A stretch of 64,000 bases of DNA, from positions 71,706,144 to 71,770,143 of the forward strand of contig NC_081181.1 in assembly GCF_029867415.1 (NCBI RefSeq), in the 5' to 3' direction. Position 1 is the first letter of the stretch; each line of letters opens with the position of its first letter. Positions 34,945-46,300 of the stretch are shown here, one piece after another. The DNA comes from Vicia villosa. Lineage: Eukaryota > Streptophyta > Magnoliopsida > Fabales > Fabaceae. The notes under the pieces were generated by a model. That model did no database searches. It had not been told where the DNA came from and saw only the letters and a list, made by a program, of their open reading frames with translations. Made by a program: the position numbers and the translations under genes.

Positions 34945-34963
34945 TCAGATTTTCCCCGCTACA
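34945..34963 (+). repeat. 3' remnant of an outer Ogre LTR
   Basis: The last 19 bases of the LTR (TCAGATTTTCCCCGCTACA), followed at once by GAAGG (34964-34968), the right target-site duplication. Confidence 0.85.
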
Positions 34964-34968
34964 GAAGG

Positions 34969-35502
34969 CAGACAGAAGATTGTGTTTTATGAAAAACTAT
35001 TGTTCTGTAACTTTCTCTTGTGATCCACGCTATTATCTTTGATGATTGTGTTGGAATTAGTTTATGTTTTTGTTGTGTCACTCTAAGCTTTTAAACACGA
35101 GTGTGTGTCTCTTGATTGAAGCTTTTAAGAATATAAGGTGTGTTTTTGAAGTGTGTCTTCTATCTGTAATTGTTTATTGTGTATGTGTAATCACTGTTGT
35201 GATTGAGGGGGAGTGGAATGGAGATATTCCATATCTAGGTAGAACCTAGCTAGAAGGGTCATTGGGCAAGTGATTAAGTGATAAGTTGTAAACGGGGGAG
35301 TTTAGCTTTGAATTGATACTACTGATAGTGGACTTCATCCCTGGCTTAGTAGCCCCTTGAGTAGGTTGTTTGAACCAAACTGGGTAAACAATTCTGTGTG
35401 TTCTTTGCTGTTTTATGCTGTTTGTTATTATTGTCTGTGTTGCGTAATTGTGGATGTCATAACATCCAGTTTGACATCGAGCGTTTGTTACTAGAATTTT
35501 CA
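34969..35502 (+). repeat. 5' LTR of element B, part 2
   Basis: Continues the LTR after the concatemer. It matches about 41702-42235 and ends TAGAATTTTCA. Confidence 0.88.
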
Positions 35503-35504
35503 AT

Positions 35505-35516
35505 TGGCATCAAAGC
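35505..35516 (+). promoter_or_regulatory. primer-binding site of element B
   Basis: TGGCATCAAAGC, two bases after the LTR end, is a variant of the initiator Met-tRNA site. Confidence 0.7.
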
Positions 35517-35573
35517 AGGCACCCTGCCTGTTTACATCTGGGTGAGATCTAGGGATAACAAAATTCTGGTACT

Positions 35574-37275
35574 ATGGAGAAGGAACTGTTAGTGTTTGGA
35601 AACAGACCACCTATCCTGGATGGCTATAATTATGACCACTGGAAACCTTGTATGGTAGCAGTCATTAAGTCAGTGGACAACAAGGCATGAAGAGCTGTTG
35701 AAAGTGGATGGAAACATCCTGAGAAAATTTCTGGAAGATGGAACCACTGTTCTAATTCCTGAAACTCAATGGAGCAAATCTGAAGAAGAGTTAGCGTTGG
35801 GCAATTCCAAGGCCCTAAGTGCACTGTTCAATGGTATTGACAAAAACATCTTCAGACTTGTATAACACTGTGAGCTGGCTAAAGAAGCTTGGGATATTCT
35901 CAAAACAGCACATGAAGGCACATCCAAGGTAAAGATGTCGAGACTTCAAATACTTACCACTAAGTTTGAAAATCTCAAGATGAAAGAGGATGAAACCATT
36001 TATGAGTTTTACATGAATGTCCGCGAGATTTCAAACAACTCTGCAGCCTTAGGTGAGAAAATGACTGAAGAAAAACTGGTAAGGAAGATCCTCAGATCAC
36101 TGCCTAAGCGATTTGATATGAAGGTAACTGCCATAGAGGAAGCTCAAGACATCGGCAACATGAAGCTGGACGAACTTCTTGGTTCTCTCCAAACCTTTGA
36201 GTCAAGCATATGTGAGCCTGTTGAAAAGAAGAACAAAAGCATTGCATTTGTCACCAACACAAGTGATAATTCAAAAGAAAGCAATGGTGCAAGTGATGAG
36301 AATTTAGCAGACGCCGTAGCCATGCTTGGAAAGCAATTCAATAGACTTATTAAAAGGGTTGATCAGAAGTCCAGACCCAATGTCAAGAACACTGCCTATG
36401 ACATCAGTCAGACATATGACTCAAGCAAAAGGTTCAAAGCTGATGAGAAGCCCTATCTAGGGAAAGGGGTTCAATGTCATGGATGTGAAGGATTCTGACA
36501 CATTAGAACTGAATGTCCTACCTACCACAAGGAGCAAAAGAAAGGACTAACTGTTACTTGGTCTGACGAAGACTCAGATTCAGAAAAGGAAACTACAAAG
36601 CATGTCACAGTTTTAACAAGAATCTATGAACCTGATGATGATTCCAGTGATGATGAGCTAACCTTTGATGAACTAGCTGCTTCGTACAAGAAGTTGTGTA
36701 GGGAGAATGCTGAAGTCTGCAAACAAGTGGAAAAGCAAGAAGTGATCATAAGAGAACTAGAAACTGAGAAGATTAAACATCTTGCAACCATAGACTCCCT
36801 CAGTAGTGAAGTAAGCATGTTAAACCACAAACTTGATCAAATTACCAAGTCATTCAAAATGCTGAACAATGGATATGATACTCTAGAAGAAATTCTGGAA
36901 TCTGGACAAAGATCAGGAGACATGTCTGGAGTGGGATTTGTGGCTAAAGAGAAATTAATCGCTGGTCTCAGGAGGATTGAATCCAAGAAGTGTGTGACTA
37001 ACCAGATGTCAATCCAAATGTCACAACATCAAGGAAACATAAGAAGGAGGCACTCAAAGAAAAAGTTCCAGAAGTGGAGGTGTCATCACTGTGGAAGATT
37101 TGGTCACATAAAACCATTCTGTTTCAGACTATTTGGATATCCAGACCAAACTCAACAAGTCAAACTTGATCATGATACTTGTAACAGGGAGCAATCTGGG
37201 ATAGCTAAGAATGTTGCTCTAAAAGCACACACCGCTCTAAGAATGCCCACCAAAGAAGATTGGTACCTTGACAGT
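35574..37275 (+). pseudogene. gag: gag and start of protease, element B
   Basis: The ATG at 35574 opens a SIRE-style gag (FGNRPPILDGYNYDHWK), but a stop follows near 35690 and the reading shifts frame. From 35935 one frame carries the classic body: LKMKEDETIYEFYMNV, KILRSLPKRFDMKVTAIEEA, ELLGSLQTFE. It has a first knuckle, CHGCEGF-stop-HIRTEC, where a single TGA (36496-36498) breaks the zinc knuckle. After the stop the frame stays open through an acidic stretch and a coiled coil (ENAEVCKQVEKQEVIIRELE). A second knuckle, CHHCGRFGHIKPFC, follows, then the protease motif begins WYLDS at 37261, where the solo LTR interrupts it. The large coiled-coil gag with two knuckles fits the SIRE/Maximus lineage. 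At least one frameshift and two stops make it non-functional. Confidence 0.85.
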
Positions 37276-39113
37276 TGTAACACCCCATGATTTCAGTTTA
37301 TTAATTTAATTAAGATTTAAATTAAATAATTGGAATTTAGTATTTTAATCGGAAAACGATGGAATAAAGGCTATTGGGCTTATGGTGTGATGTTAGTAAA
37401 AGAGGGGTGCTAATTAGTTAGGCCTTTTACTAAGTTGTGATATATTATTTTTATTTTATTTTCATAAAATAAGAAAAAGGAACCATTTTGGGGAAAAAGG
37501 AAGAACACGTGAAAAGACCAAGAGAAGAGAAAGAGGCAAGAACGTGAAACCGGAAGGAGAGCATTCAAGAGATTCATCGAGGTAATGGGGGACTTTTCCT
37601 TTTAGTATCTCTTATGTGATCTTAGGTGATAGGTAGATTGATGTATGGTTTGGTTCAATTAGATATTGGGATTGTTAGGTTAGGGTGTTATAATTGGATT
37701 GAATTGATGATAATTGTGTGAACTAATTGGTTAATAATGAGTTTGGATGATGTTTTATGGTGTATAATTGAATGTATGATGATTATATGCCTGTATGTGA
37801 TGTCTGGATTCGTTTTTGGGTGAAAAGGATGTGAAATCGCAGGGTCTGTCGCAGATTTGGGGTTTGCTGAAATCGCAGGTCCGCTGAGCGGAGGGGGGTC
37901 CGCTGAGCGGAGGTCCCAACGTAGTTCGCTTCTTTTTGACGTCGCTTGAGGTCCGCTGAGCGGGGGTTGGAAGGGTTTCGCTTCTGCCTTGCTCCGCTGA
38001 GCGAACCTTGCTGTGTGTGAATTTTTCCAAACTTCAAAATAACGTATCTTTTGATCCGTGTATCATTTCTTAGTGCCGTTTGGGGCGTTGTGCAAGTAAT
38101 TAAAAGTTTTATATGACGAATGATGAATATTAGTATTAGCCGACTTTATTTCTTTAAAAACTCGAGTTAATTACTTGATAAGAATTGAACATTGTGTGCA
38201 TATGAGATAGGTGTGACAATGTGTTTGATGTGATGATGAATTGGTTGTGATTTGTTATTATGATTGTGATGGATGCATGACTATTTGAATGATGTTGAAA
38301 ACATGTACATACTTATTCGGTGATGTGGTGTTGAGATGAGTTGTTCATCGTGATTCGGTGTGTTTTAAGTATGTTATATGTGTTTCATTCATTCATATGC
38401 ATTGATGTTGGATCCCGGTGATGTTTGGATCGTTGGTGGACATATTTCCCATTGTGTGGAAATTGTGTCGGTGGGCCGTATCTCGATGAGGCGTAGATCG
38501 GTTAGGTGGATTGATTCCACGGTTTATTGGTACCACATGCATAGTGTCAGTTGTGTCATATGCATTTTTGTCATAACATGATTGTATGTATTTCCGTGTT
38601 ATGTGTTATAGTTTATTATTGTGTGAATTAATGAATAATAGATGTGAATTTGAATATGTATAATTGGGTGAACGGTATATTATGATGCTTGTTTCTTATG
38701 AATTGCATAATATTTACTAATTGAGAATGAGACTCACCCTTACATGTTGTCATTTTCAGATTGAGGGGTAGCGGCATTAGTGCTTGGTGAGGATGACTCG
38801 TAGAGTTTATCCGTTTATGTTGGGTCGTGTCGGTCATGCTCTGATCTGTAACACTGGGGAACGATAGTTATAGAGTTTTTATGAAATTATCCATTTTATT
38901 TGGTGTTGAATTATGATTCCATTTGGTTGTATTTGATGATGTTTAGTATTCCGCTGTGATAAACATGATTATGTTTTGGTGAACCGTTTCCTAATGAAGC
39001 ATGACTTTGACCTTAGTTGATTTAATTATTTTGAATAATTGTGGCACCCTTGTGCATATGTTTTTACTCTGATTAATTATTAAAATTGTCGCGGGGTTTA
39101 GAAGGGTGTTACA
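37276..39113 (+). mobile_element. Tekay-like solo LTR (family of element G)
   Basis: 1838 bp, TGTAACACCCCATGATT...GGGTGTTACA, with perfect ACAGT duplications (37271-37275, 39114-39118). It is very similar to the 5' LTR of element G at 54046-55877. It carries CCGCTGAGCGG palindromes near 37870-38000. Removing it restores an in-frame protease motif, Asp-Ser-Gly. Confidence 0.92.
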
Positions 39114-40360
39114 ACAGTGGCTGCTCAAACCATATGACTGGTAGCATGAACTCACTAGTAAACCTCAAACATGAGGGATCCAATTATGTGACTCTTGGTG
39201 ATGGAGATGTAAGAGAAATCAAAGGTGTTGGCATGATAGAGGGTCAGGGTGTTCCTAACTTACATAATGTTCTACTTGTGCAAGGACTGGCCACAAACCT
39301 TATAAGCATCAGCCAACTGTGTGATGAAGGAATGTATGTCAGATTCACTAAAGAAGAGTGCATTGTTACTAACAAAGAAAGTGAAGAAGTCATGAAAGAA
39401 GTTAGATCTGAAAATAACGGTTATCTATGGGAGCCAACAAATTCCAAGTCTCTAACTACTTATCCCATGACCAAAAGGATCAATGAAGAAAAATATCAAG
39501 AAAGGACCATCAAATCGGAAGCTCCTACTCCCATAACAAGAGTCCTGATAAAAGAAATGGATGAGTCTGATGATGAGATATTCATCGAAGAACTCAGAGG
39601 CGAAGAACTAGCTACTGGATACTCTGAGATGTGTGTACTAAATGGAGAATTGAGCAAGAGATTGACAATGTATGAAAATGCTTATGCACTGTTACAAGAA
39701 GACAGAGGAAAACTCATGATGAACATTGTTGATCTAGAAGGAGAGGTGCAAGACACAAAAAGGGGAAAGAAGGCAAAACAAGAGGCTTAGCACACTCCCA
39801 TCTCAGCCAAAAGGTGCTATCAATGTGGTAAGTTAGGTCACCTGAGGTTCACTTGCCCTGTGACTCAGGAATCTTCCTATAGAAGTACACCTCATTAGGA
39901 AAACCTGACTAAAGAGAAGCCATCGCAGCAAAAGCCATGGGTGAAAGCTAATCACTCAAGCCATCACATACCTGAAGAGAAGGCTGTAAAGAAAGCAGGA
40001 AACTCCAGAAAAGGGAAATCCAGGAGAAACAAACATCACAAGAAGGATGTAGGTTTCTCAGCTACAAATAAGAACAAAACATTCATAAAGGATATTGTAG
40101 AAGGAAGTGAGTTGACTCACTCAGCAGATCAAGTCAATGTTAATACAGATATCTTAACATCAAAACTGGCTGAAAGCTCAATTGTGCAAATTGAGACGAA
40201 CAAGGCATCCTGGATTGATGAATGTTCTTCAGTAAACATTCAAAGAATCATTCAAAGGGATATCACTGCTCCAAATACTATCCCAAGGAAGGGATCCATC
40301 AACAGTCAGGATCCCCTAAGAAAGAAGATTCTAGAGATAGACCGAGTCTCAAGATTCTAG
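39114..40360 (+). pseudogene. protease plus second gag-like module, element B
   Basis: After the solo LTR the protease continues (GCSNHMTGSMNSL, LLVQGLATNLISISQLCD) to about 39430. Instead of integrase, the same frame then runs into an acidic segment (MDESDDEIFIEEL), a coiled coil (MCVLNGELSKRLTMYENAYALLQEDRGKL) and, after one stop at 39788, a new zinc knuckle, CYQCGKLGHLRFTCP, near 39818-39862. Another stop near 39896 and a basic, Lys-rich segment follow, ending at 40360. Coiled coil plus knuckle repeats the layout of the C-terminal half of SIRE gag, so this looks like a gag-derived module placed where integrase and reverse transcriptase should be. The frame is preserved apart from two stops. 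Origin by recombination between two SIRE-like elements is inference. Confidence 0.65.
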
Positions 40361-40849
40361 ATGGAAAGAGCTCTAGACTCACTGTCACACTTGGAATATC
40401 AAGTAAGCAAGGAGAGCAGGATTCTTGTAATCACAGCTTAAGATGCTAAGCTGATGACAGGTATGATTTCTACTAATCTATTGAACTGGTTTAAATCAAG
40501 CTGGACATACCTTGGTGTATCTCACCAGAATATAGAGTGGAATGTCGTAACTATGCCTTACTACATCAAAAACAAGGTGGAGGACAAATGGAACCTCGTA
40601 CAAAAGTCAACTACTGATCCAAATATCAGATGACATCCCACCACAATAGCCCTAGTATGATCACATAGTGCAATTTTACCTCAGAAACAGGTTTAGAGCT
40701 AACTCACAATGTTGAGATGCCTCAACAATCTCGGTTCATCTCTATTGAAACAATACCTTGCCCACACACTCACTCAGAATGGGGTAACCCTGAAAGGACT
40801 CTGAATGATGAAAGTATGCGAATGGTACATATGATGCATATTGAAGATG
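40361..40849 (+). other. unreadable pol remnant, element B
   Basis: Stops in all frames. No reverse transcriptase catalytic motif could be found here or elsewhere in B. Confidence 0.5.
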
Positions 40850-40974
40850 ATTCTAACAAGAGTGACGAGAATGCTTATAACAAAATCAATGACATCTTCA
40901 CAAAAGCTCTTGATGCTACATAGTTTGAGAACTTGCGAAGCAAGTTGGGACTATGCATCCTTGAAGAACCATAG
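40850..40974 (+). pseudogene. RNase H C-terminal tail, element B
   Basis: The reading NDIFTKALDAT-stop-FENLRSKLGLCILEEP ends at TAG 40972-40974. This is the characteristic end of Copia RNase H in the SIRE lineage, with one stop (40921-40923). Only the extreme C-terminus of pol survives, showing that an internal deletion removed integrase and most of reverse transcriptase-RNase H. Confidence 0.8.
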
Positions 40975-41329
40975 AGTAAACATCAACAACAACAAAAAAA
41001 AGGTGGAGAAGACACTTTTGTTGGTTTTGGCAACATTTGTGGCCAAACAGGGGGAGAAGTATTATGTGTTACCCCAGAACAACAAAAATGGTGGTTGTGT
41101 GTGATCAACAATTCTATTTGCTTATCTTTGTGTTGATCTGTTTGTGCTTGTGCTTGTGCTACTCTTGTGGCTGTCTGTCTGTTTTTGTCTGAGCACTATG
41201 TGCATACTGGTGATGTATGTTGTTTGTTTGTATTAGCTTGTGTTTTTGTGTTTTGGTTATCCGCTGCAAGTTTTTCTCTGGTATGGTGTGACAGGATATT
41301 TTAGCCAAAAATTTGCCAAAGGGGGAGAT
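40975..41329 (+). other. 3' untranslated region and polypurine tract of element B
   Basis: A GT-rich non-coding stretch with CTTGTGCTTGTGCT-type repeats, ending with the tract GCCAAAGGGGGAGAT before the 3' LTR at 41330. A second AGGGGGAGAAG tract lies at 41049. Confidence 0.75.
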
Positions 41330-42235
41330 TGAAGGTGTTTGCATGTTGGCTGCATTATTGGTAAAACATACCTGGTTGATTGTGTATATGCAGGTTGCAT
41401 ATATGTGTGGAGCTAATACAGGTTTTGTAGGGAATGTCATGATCGATGTCATGACATCCATGTGTGACAGCAGGAGCTGTTAGTTTTTATTAATTGTGTT
41501 TCATGATTTATCACTTTTATCTGTTTAGGAAACTTTTTATTGAGTGCTGCAAATTTCGTTCAGAAGATCCTACTGACAGCACATTGTGTAACAGACAGTT
41601 GGCGTGTGAATTAGGTTAACTTTGTTAACCCTAATGTGTTTCTTAAAAAGCCCAAGGCCCAAGACTGCATATAAAAAGAACTGCAATCCTAATTTGGAAC
41701 GCAAACAGAAGATTGTGTATTGTGAAGAACTGCTATTTTGTAATTGTCTCTTGTGATCCACGCTATTATCTTTGATGATTGCGTTGGAATTAGTTTGTGT
41801 TTTTGTTGTGTCACTCTAAGCTTTTAAGCACGAGTATGTGTCTCTTGATTGAAGCTTTTAAGCAGATCAAGGTGTGTTTTTGAAGTGTGTCTTCTATCTG
41901 TAATTGTTTATTGTGTATGTGTAATCACTGCTGTGATTGAGGGGGAGTGGAATGGAGATATTCCATATCTAGGTAAAAGCTAGGTAGAAGGGTCATTGGG
42001 TAGTGATTAAGTGATAAGTTGTAAACGGGGGAGTTTAGCTTTGAATTGATACTACTGATAGTGGACTTCATCCCTGGCTTGGTAGCCCCTAGAGTAGGTT
42101 GTTTGAACCGAACTGGGTAAACAATTCTGTGTGTTCTTTACTGTTTTATGCTGTTTGTTATTATTGTCTGTGCTGCGTAATTGTGGATGTCATAACATCC
42201 AGTTTGACATCGAGCGTTTGTTACTAGAATTTTCA
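41330..42235 (+). repeat. 3' LTR of element B
   Basis: 906 bp, TGAAGGTG...TAGAATTTTCA, TATA box TATAAAAA at 41670-41677. It preserves the empty target site of the Ogre concatemer near 41696. Followed by GTATC. Confidence 0.9.
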
Positions 42236-42240
42236 GTATC

Positions 42241-42349
42241 TTCATCTGAATAAATATTATCGATTCCATGAATGAACTTATTTAACATCAACTATTTTAT
42301 GAATTAGTAATGCATTGTTAAAGCCCTTTTCATGCATCATTATACTCTT
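42241..42349. repeat. tandem duplication copy 1, right part
   Basis: Continues 17848-18516 after removal of B. Matches 47775-47849 and the stretch just before element C. Confidence 0.8.
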
Positions 42350-43053
42350 AAAATCCTAACAGTAGGTTCGGTCCAAATTGTTGTTGTGGTAGAATGGATT
42401 TTCGGTTTGCTTGGATATGTCTGAATTTTGATCAGGTGCCTGGCTATAAATAGATCAGGTATAAATCATTTTTGTACAATGCATTTTGGCCAAGTTTTGT
42501 ATCAATTTTAGCTTGCTTTTAAACTGGTTTTTGGGCATGTGTTTGGACAGATTTTGAACATGATTTTGGTGAGTTTTATGAATAAATTTTGGAAATTTTT
42601 TGGTGCATCATGAAACAAGCAAAATGGCATTAGTTTTGGATCAAACTTGGATCTGTTTTGGATGATAACAATATGCCGCCATTGTAACAAATTGATAGTA
42701 ACAGGTGAATTAAATTATCTAATAACCAAAGACATGGTTGCGCTTTAAGACTGTTTTTCATATGTTTTTCAGGTGTTCTTAGAGATATAAATAAATTGAA
42801 CATAATCATATGTATTTGTGTTCTATTAGTTTCGGCTATGGCGAAAGTTTGATGATTCATTCATGCGTCCCGTTTTTTGGTGGCATGGGTTTTGTTTCAT
42901 TGGAGCCTGGCTCACCTAGTAAACGCAACGGTAATAGCCATTGTTTTGTAATCTATTCAATATAAAGCTGTCATACAGAATCAACATATTATTTTGTAAG
43001 CATTTTACATGAAAGTATCTTTATCTGAATATATATTATCGATTCCATGAATG
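42350..43053. repeat. tandem duplication copy 2, left part
   Basis: Starts with the same 12 LTR bases AAAATCCTAACA as 17848 and a variant of the A target site (GTAGG). It runs to GAATG (43049-43053), where element C is inserted. No gene seen. Confidence 0.85.
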
Positions 43054-43377
43054 TGTAAAAAACTGACTGCTAGTTCTATTCTGCAGTTGTAACAATTTTC
43101 GACACTTTTAACACTATACTTTCACTGGTGGAAGACTTGCTTTAAAACTGAACTTTTTTTACTTTCTTGTTGAAAATGAAAATACAAACAAGTCTTTATA
43201 TAGACCTAAAATACTTCTTCTATACTAGGAAATTAAAGCAAATAAATACTCTTAATATGCCACTATCTCTTGGCTTTTCCACTACAAGAACTCTTGGCCT
43301 TTCAACTACAAGAGACTCTTTATTTTTCACTAACTTATCAATAAAACCCACTTAATAACATTAAAGTTTATTCAACA
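43054..43377 (-). repeat. 3' LTR of element C
   Basis: 324 bp. On the minus strand a TATA box (TATATAAAG, plus-strand 43194-43202) is visible. The polypurine tract of C (TACAGGGGAGTTTT on the minus strand) is at 43378-43391. Confidence 0.9.
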
Positions 43378-43393
43378 AAACTCCCCTGTAAAC

Positions 43394-46300
43394 TTAAATG
43401 TTTCTTCTATCCATCATGCCTATCATTTTCTTGCCTCTGTCGAAAATTTCTTTCGATAATGGTTTTGTGAAAATATCTGCTGCTTGATCCTTGCTTGCTA
43501 CATGCCTCAATTCGACACTTCCTTCCTTCACATGTTCTCGAATGAAGTGGAAGCGAACGTCGATGTGTTTGCTCCTTTCATGATTCACTGGATTCTTTGC
43601 TAACTCAATTGTTGATTTGTTGTCCACTTGTATTACTGTTGCACCTACCTGTTTTAGCTCCATTTTTCTTAACAATCTTCTAAGCCATATTGCATGACAA
43701 ACGCACCAAGATGCTGCTATGTATTCAGCTTCACATGTCGAGAGTGTTACAATCGGCTGTTTCTTTGAAATCCATGTAAAAGCGGTATTTCCCATAAAGA
43801 ACACATATCCTGATGTGCTTTTTTGATCGTCTACATCTCCGCACCAATCGCTGTCGGAATAACCAATCAACTTGTAATCTTATGCTCTTGAATAAAACAT
43901 TCCAAGTGACACAGTTCCTTGGATGTATCGAAGAATTCTTTTCAATGCCTTCCAATGTGTATAGACTGGTTCCTCCATGAAACGACTTACAATTCCGATA
44001 CTAAGCGAAAGATCTGGCCTTGTACATGTGAGATATCGAAGACTTCCTACCAAACTTCGATATTTACTTGCTTCGATGCGTTCTCCTCCATCAAATTTCG
44101 ACAACTTTGCACCTGGTTCCATTGGCGTCGAAATCGGATTACAGTTTTCCATCTTATATTTTTTCAAGATTTCTTTTGCATATTTCTCCTGTGAAATGAA
44201 AATTCCAGTTTCTTCTTGTCGAACCTCCAGACCAAGAAAGAATCTCATCAAGCCCAAATCTGTCATCTCAAATTCCCGTGTCATTGTGCACTTGAAATCT
44301 TCTATCATTTGATAATTGTTACTTAAGAAAATTAAATCATCGACATAGAGAGCAACGAGTAACAAATTACCTCCATTCTTCTTTACATACAGAGCATGTT
44401 CGTAAGGACATTGCTTGAAACTATTCTCTTTGAAGTATGAATCGATTCGTGTATTCCATGCTCGCGGTGCTTGCTTCAACCCATAAAGCGCCTTTTTCAA
44501 CTTTAGCACTTTTTCTTCTTTTCCAACTTTCATGTATCCGGGTGGTTGTTCGATGTAAACTTCTTCTTCGAGCACACCATTTAGAAATGTTGTCTTGACA
44601 TCCATTTGAAATATCGGCCATTTGAATTGAGCAACTTGTGAGATAAGTAATCGAATTTTCTCCATTCTTGCAACAAGAGCAAATACTTCGTCATAATCAA
44701 TTCCAGCTTTCTGTTTGTATCCCTTTGCAACAAGCCGCGCTTTATACCGTTCTATTTCGCCTTGAGCATTCATCTTTTTCTTGAACACCCACTTCACACC
44801 GATGGGTTGACTTCCTTTTGGTAATTCTGCTAGTTCCCATGTGTTGTTACGTTCAATGGCCTTAATCTCTTCGTTCATGGCAGTTTTCCATTTTTCATCT
44901 CGCATCGCCTCTTCGAGGCTAATGTTTTCAGTATCTGCCAAAAGACATACAAGATGCACCTCTTATGTTGTATCATACAAATCCTGCAGACTTCGCATTC
45001 TAGGTTGCAGAGGTTCATCTTCATTGTCAGAATCTTTAAGGTCAGATGAAGTGCTTGTCGGTACAGCGACTGATGTTTCTCCAACTTCGACGATAACTTC
45101 TGTCGAATTGTTCCAGTCCCACTTGCTCATTTAGTTTACTCGAACATCTCTACTCACTATCACCTTCTTGCTTATGGGATCAAACAACCTGTACCCTTTT
45201 GTCTTCTCATCATATCCAATGAATATGTATTTCTGACTTTTGTCTTCAAGCTTTGTTCTTCGTTGATCCGGTACGTGTGCATAAGCCACACTACCAAATA
45301 CTTTGAAATGAGAAACTGTTGGCTTTTGTCCGCTCCATGCTTCTTGTGGTGTTTGATCTTCTAACTTCGAATGTGGACATCGATTCTGAACATAAATGGC
45401 ACATTGTACAGCTTCTGCCCAAAATTCCTTCGACATGTTCTTGCTCTTAAGCATTGATTGAACCATGTCGAGAACTGTTCGATTCTTCCTTTCAGCCACA
45501 CCGTTTTGTTGAGGTGAATATGGTGCAGTTAGAAATCTCCTTATGCCCTGCTCTTCACAATACTTCATAAAGGTTGTCGAAGTATACTCACCACCTCTGT
45601 CAGATTGAACGGCTTTGATATGTCTGTCAGTTGCCTTCTCCACCATCACTTTGAACTTTTTGAACACCTCGAATCCTTCAGATTTTTCTTTTAAAAAATA
45701 AACCCAGGTCTTTCGTGAGAAATCATCGATAAAGGAAATGAAATACCTTTTGCCACTGAAAGATTCCGGAGTGATTGGCCCACATATGTCGGTATGAATC
45801 AGTTCGAGAATATGTTTAGATTGATATTCTGCCTTCTTTTGAAATGAGGTTCTGGTTTGTTTGCTAAGCACACACTCTTCACAAAACTTTCCTTCATAGT
45901 CCATGTCTGGTAGCCCGTGCACCATGTTCCTCTTTGCTAACCTTCTCAGACCAGCATGATGTAGATGATCAAAACGTAGATGCCACAACGACGCTTTGTC
46001 TTCGACATTGACTTGCAAACATTTTCCTCGAACACTTCTCAAGTTCAGTTTGTACATTTGATTTTTCCCCTTTTCGACTTGATCAACCAGATGCCCTAGC
46101 TTGTCCTTCAAGTCTAATATCCGATCTTTCATGAATATCGAATAACCTTTTTCCGTGAGTTGCCCCAAACTCAAAATATTTGTCTTGAGATCTGGTACAT
46201 AGTACACATCTTGGATTGACCCAGTCAAGTCATCCTTCTGCAAGTAACAAATCGTACCTTTGCCTTCGACCTTCACTTTCGATGCATCTCCAAAAGACAC

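Larger units (their letters stand above)
18889..34963 (+). mobile_element. concatemer of a non-autonomous Ogre-type element
   Basis: The order is: a 60-bp LTR 5' remnant (18889-18948); a 3' internal segment; LTR1 (21525-24790); internal region (24791-31227); LTR2 (31228-34493); a 5' internal segment (34494-~34932); and a 19-bp LTR 3' remnant (34945-34963). The whole is bracketed by one duplication, GAAGG (18884-18888, 34964-34968). The unoccupied site is visible in B's 3' LTR near 41696, with two substitutions. LTR1 and LTR2 are both 3266 bp and differ at only a few tens of positions at most by eye. Protease, reverse transcriptase and integrase are absent throughout. Confidence 0.85.
18517..42235 (+). 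mobile_element. Element B: defective SIRE-like Copia element with nested insertions
   Basis: Flanked by GTATC (18512-18516, 42236-42240). The 5' LTR is 18517-18888 plus 34969-35502; the 3' LTR is 41330-42235. The 5' LTR opens TTAAGGTG where the 3' LTR opens TGAAGGTG, so the canonical TG end is mutated. The internal order is primer site, gag, protease, a second gag-like module, an RNase H tail and a polypurine tract; integrase and reverse transcriptase are absent. The Ogre concatemer splits the 5' LTR and a Tekay-like solo LTR splits the protease. Confidence 0.85.

Noticed and set aside
18889..34963. Two separate Ogre insertions side by side
   Set aside because: No duplication exists at the inner LTR borders, and internal sequence flows through LTR1 and LTR2 with polypurine tract and primer site on the correct sides. 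Only the outer GAAGG pair fits.
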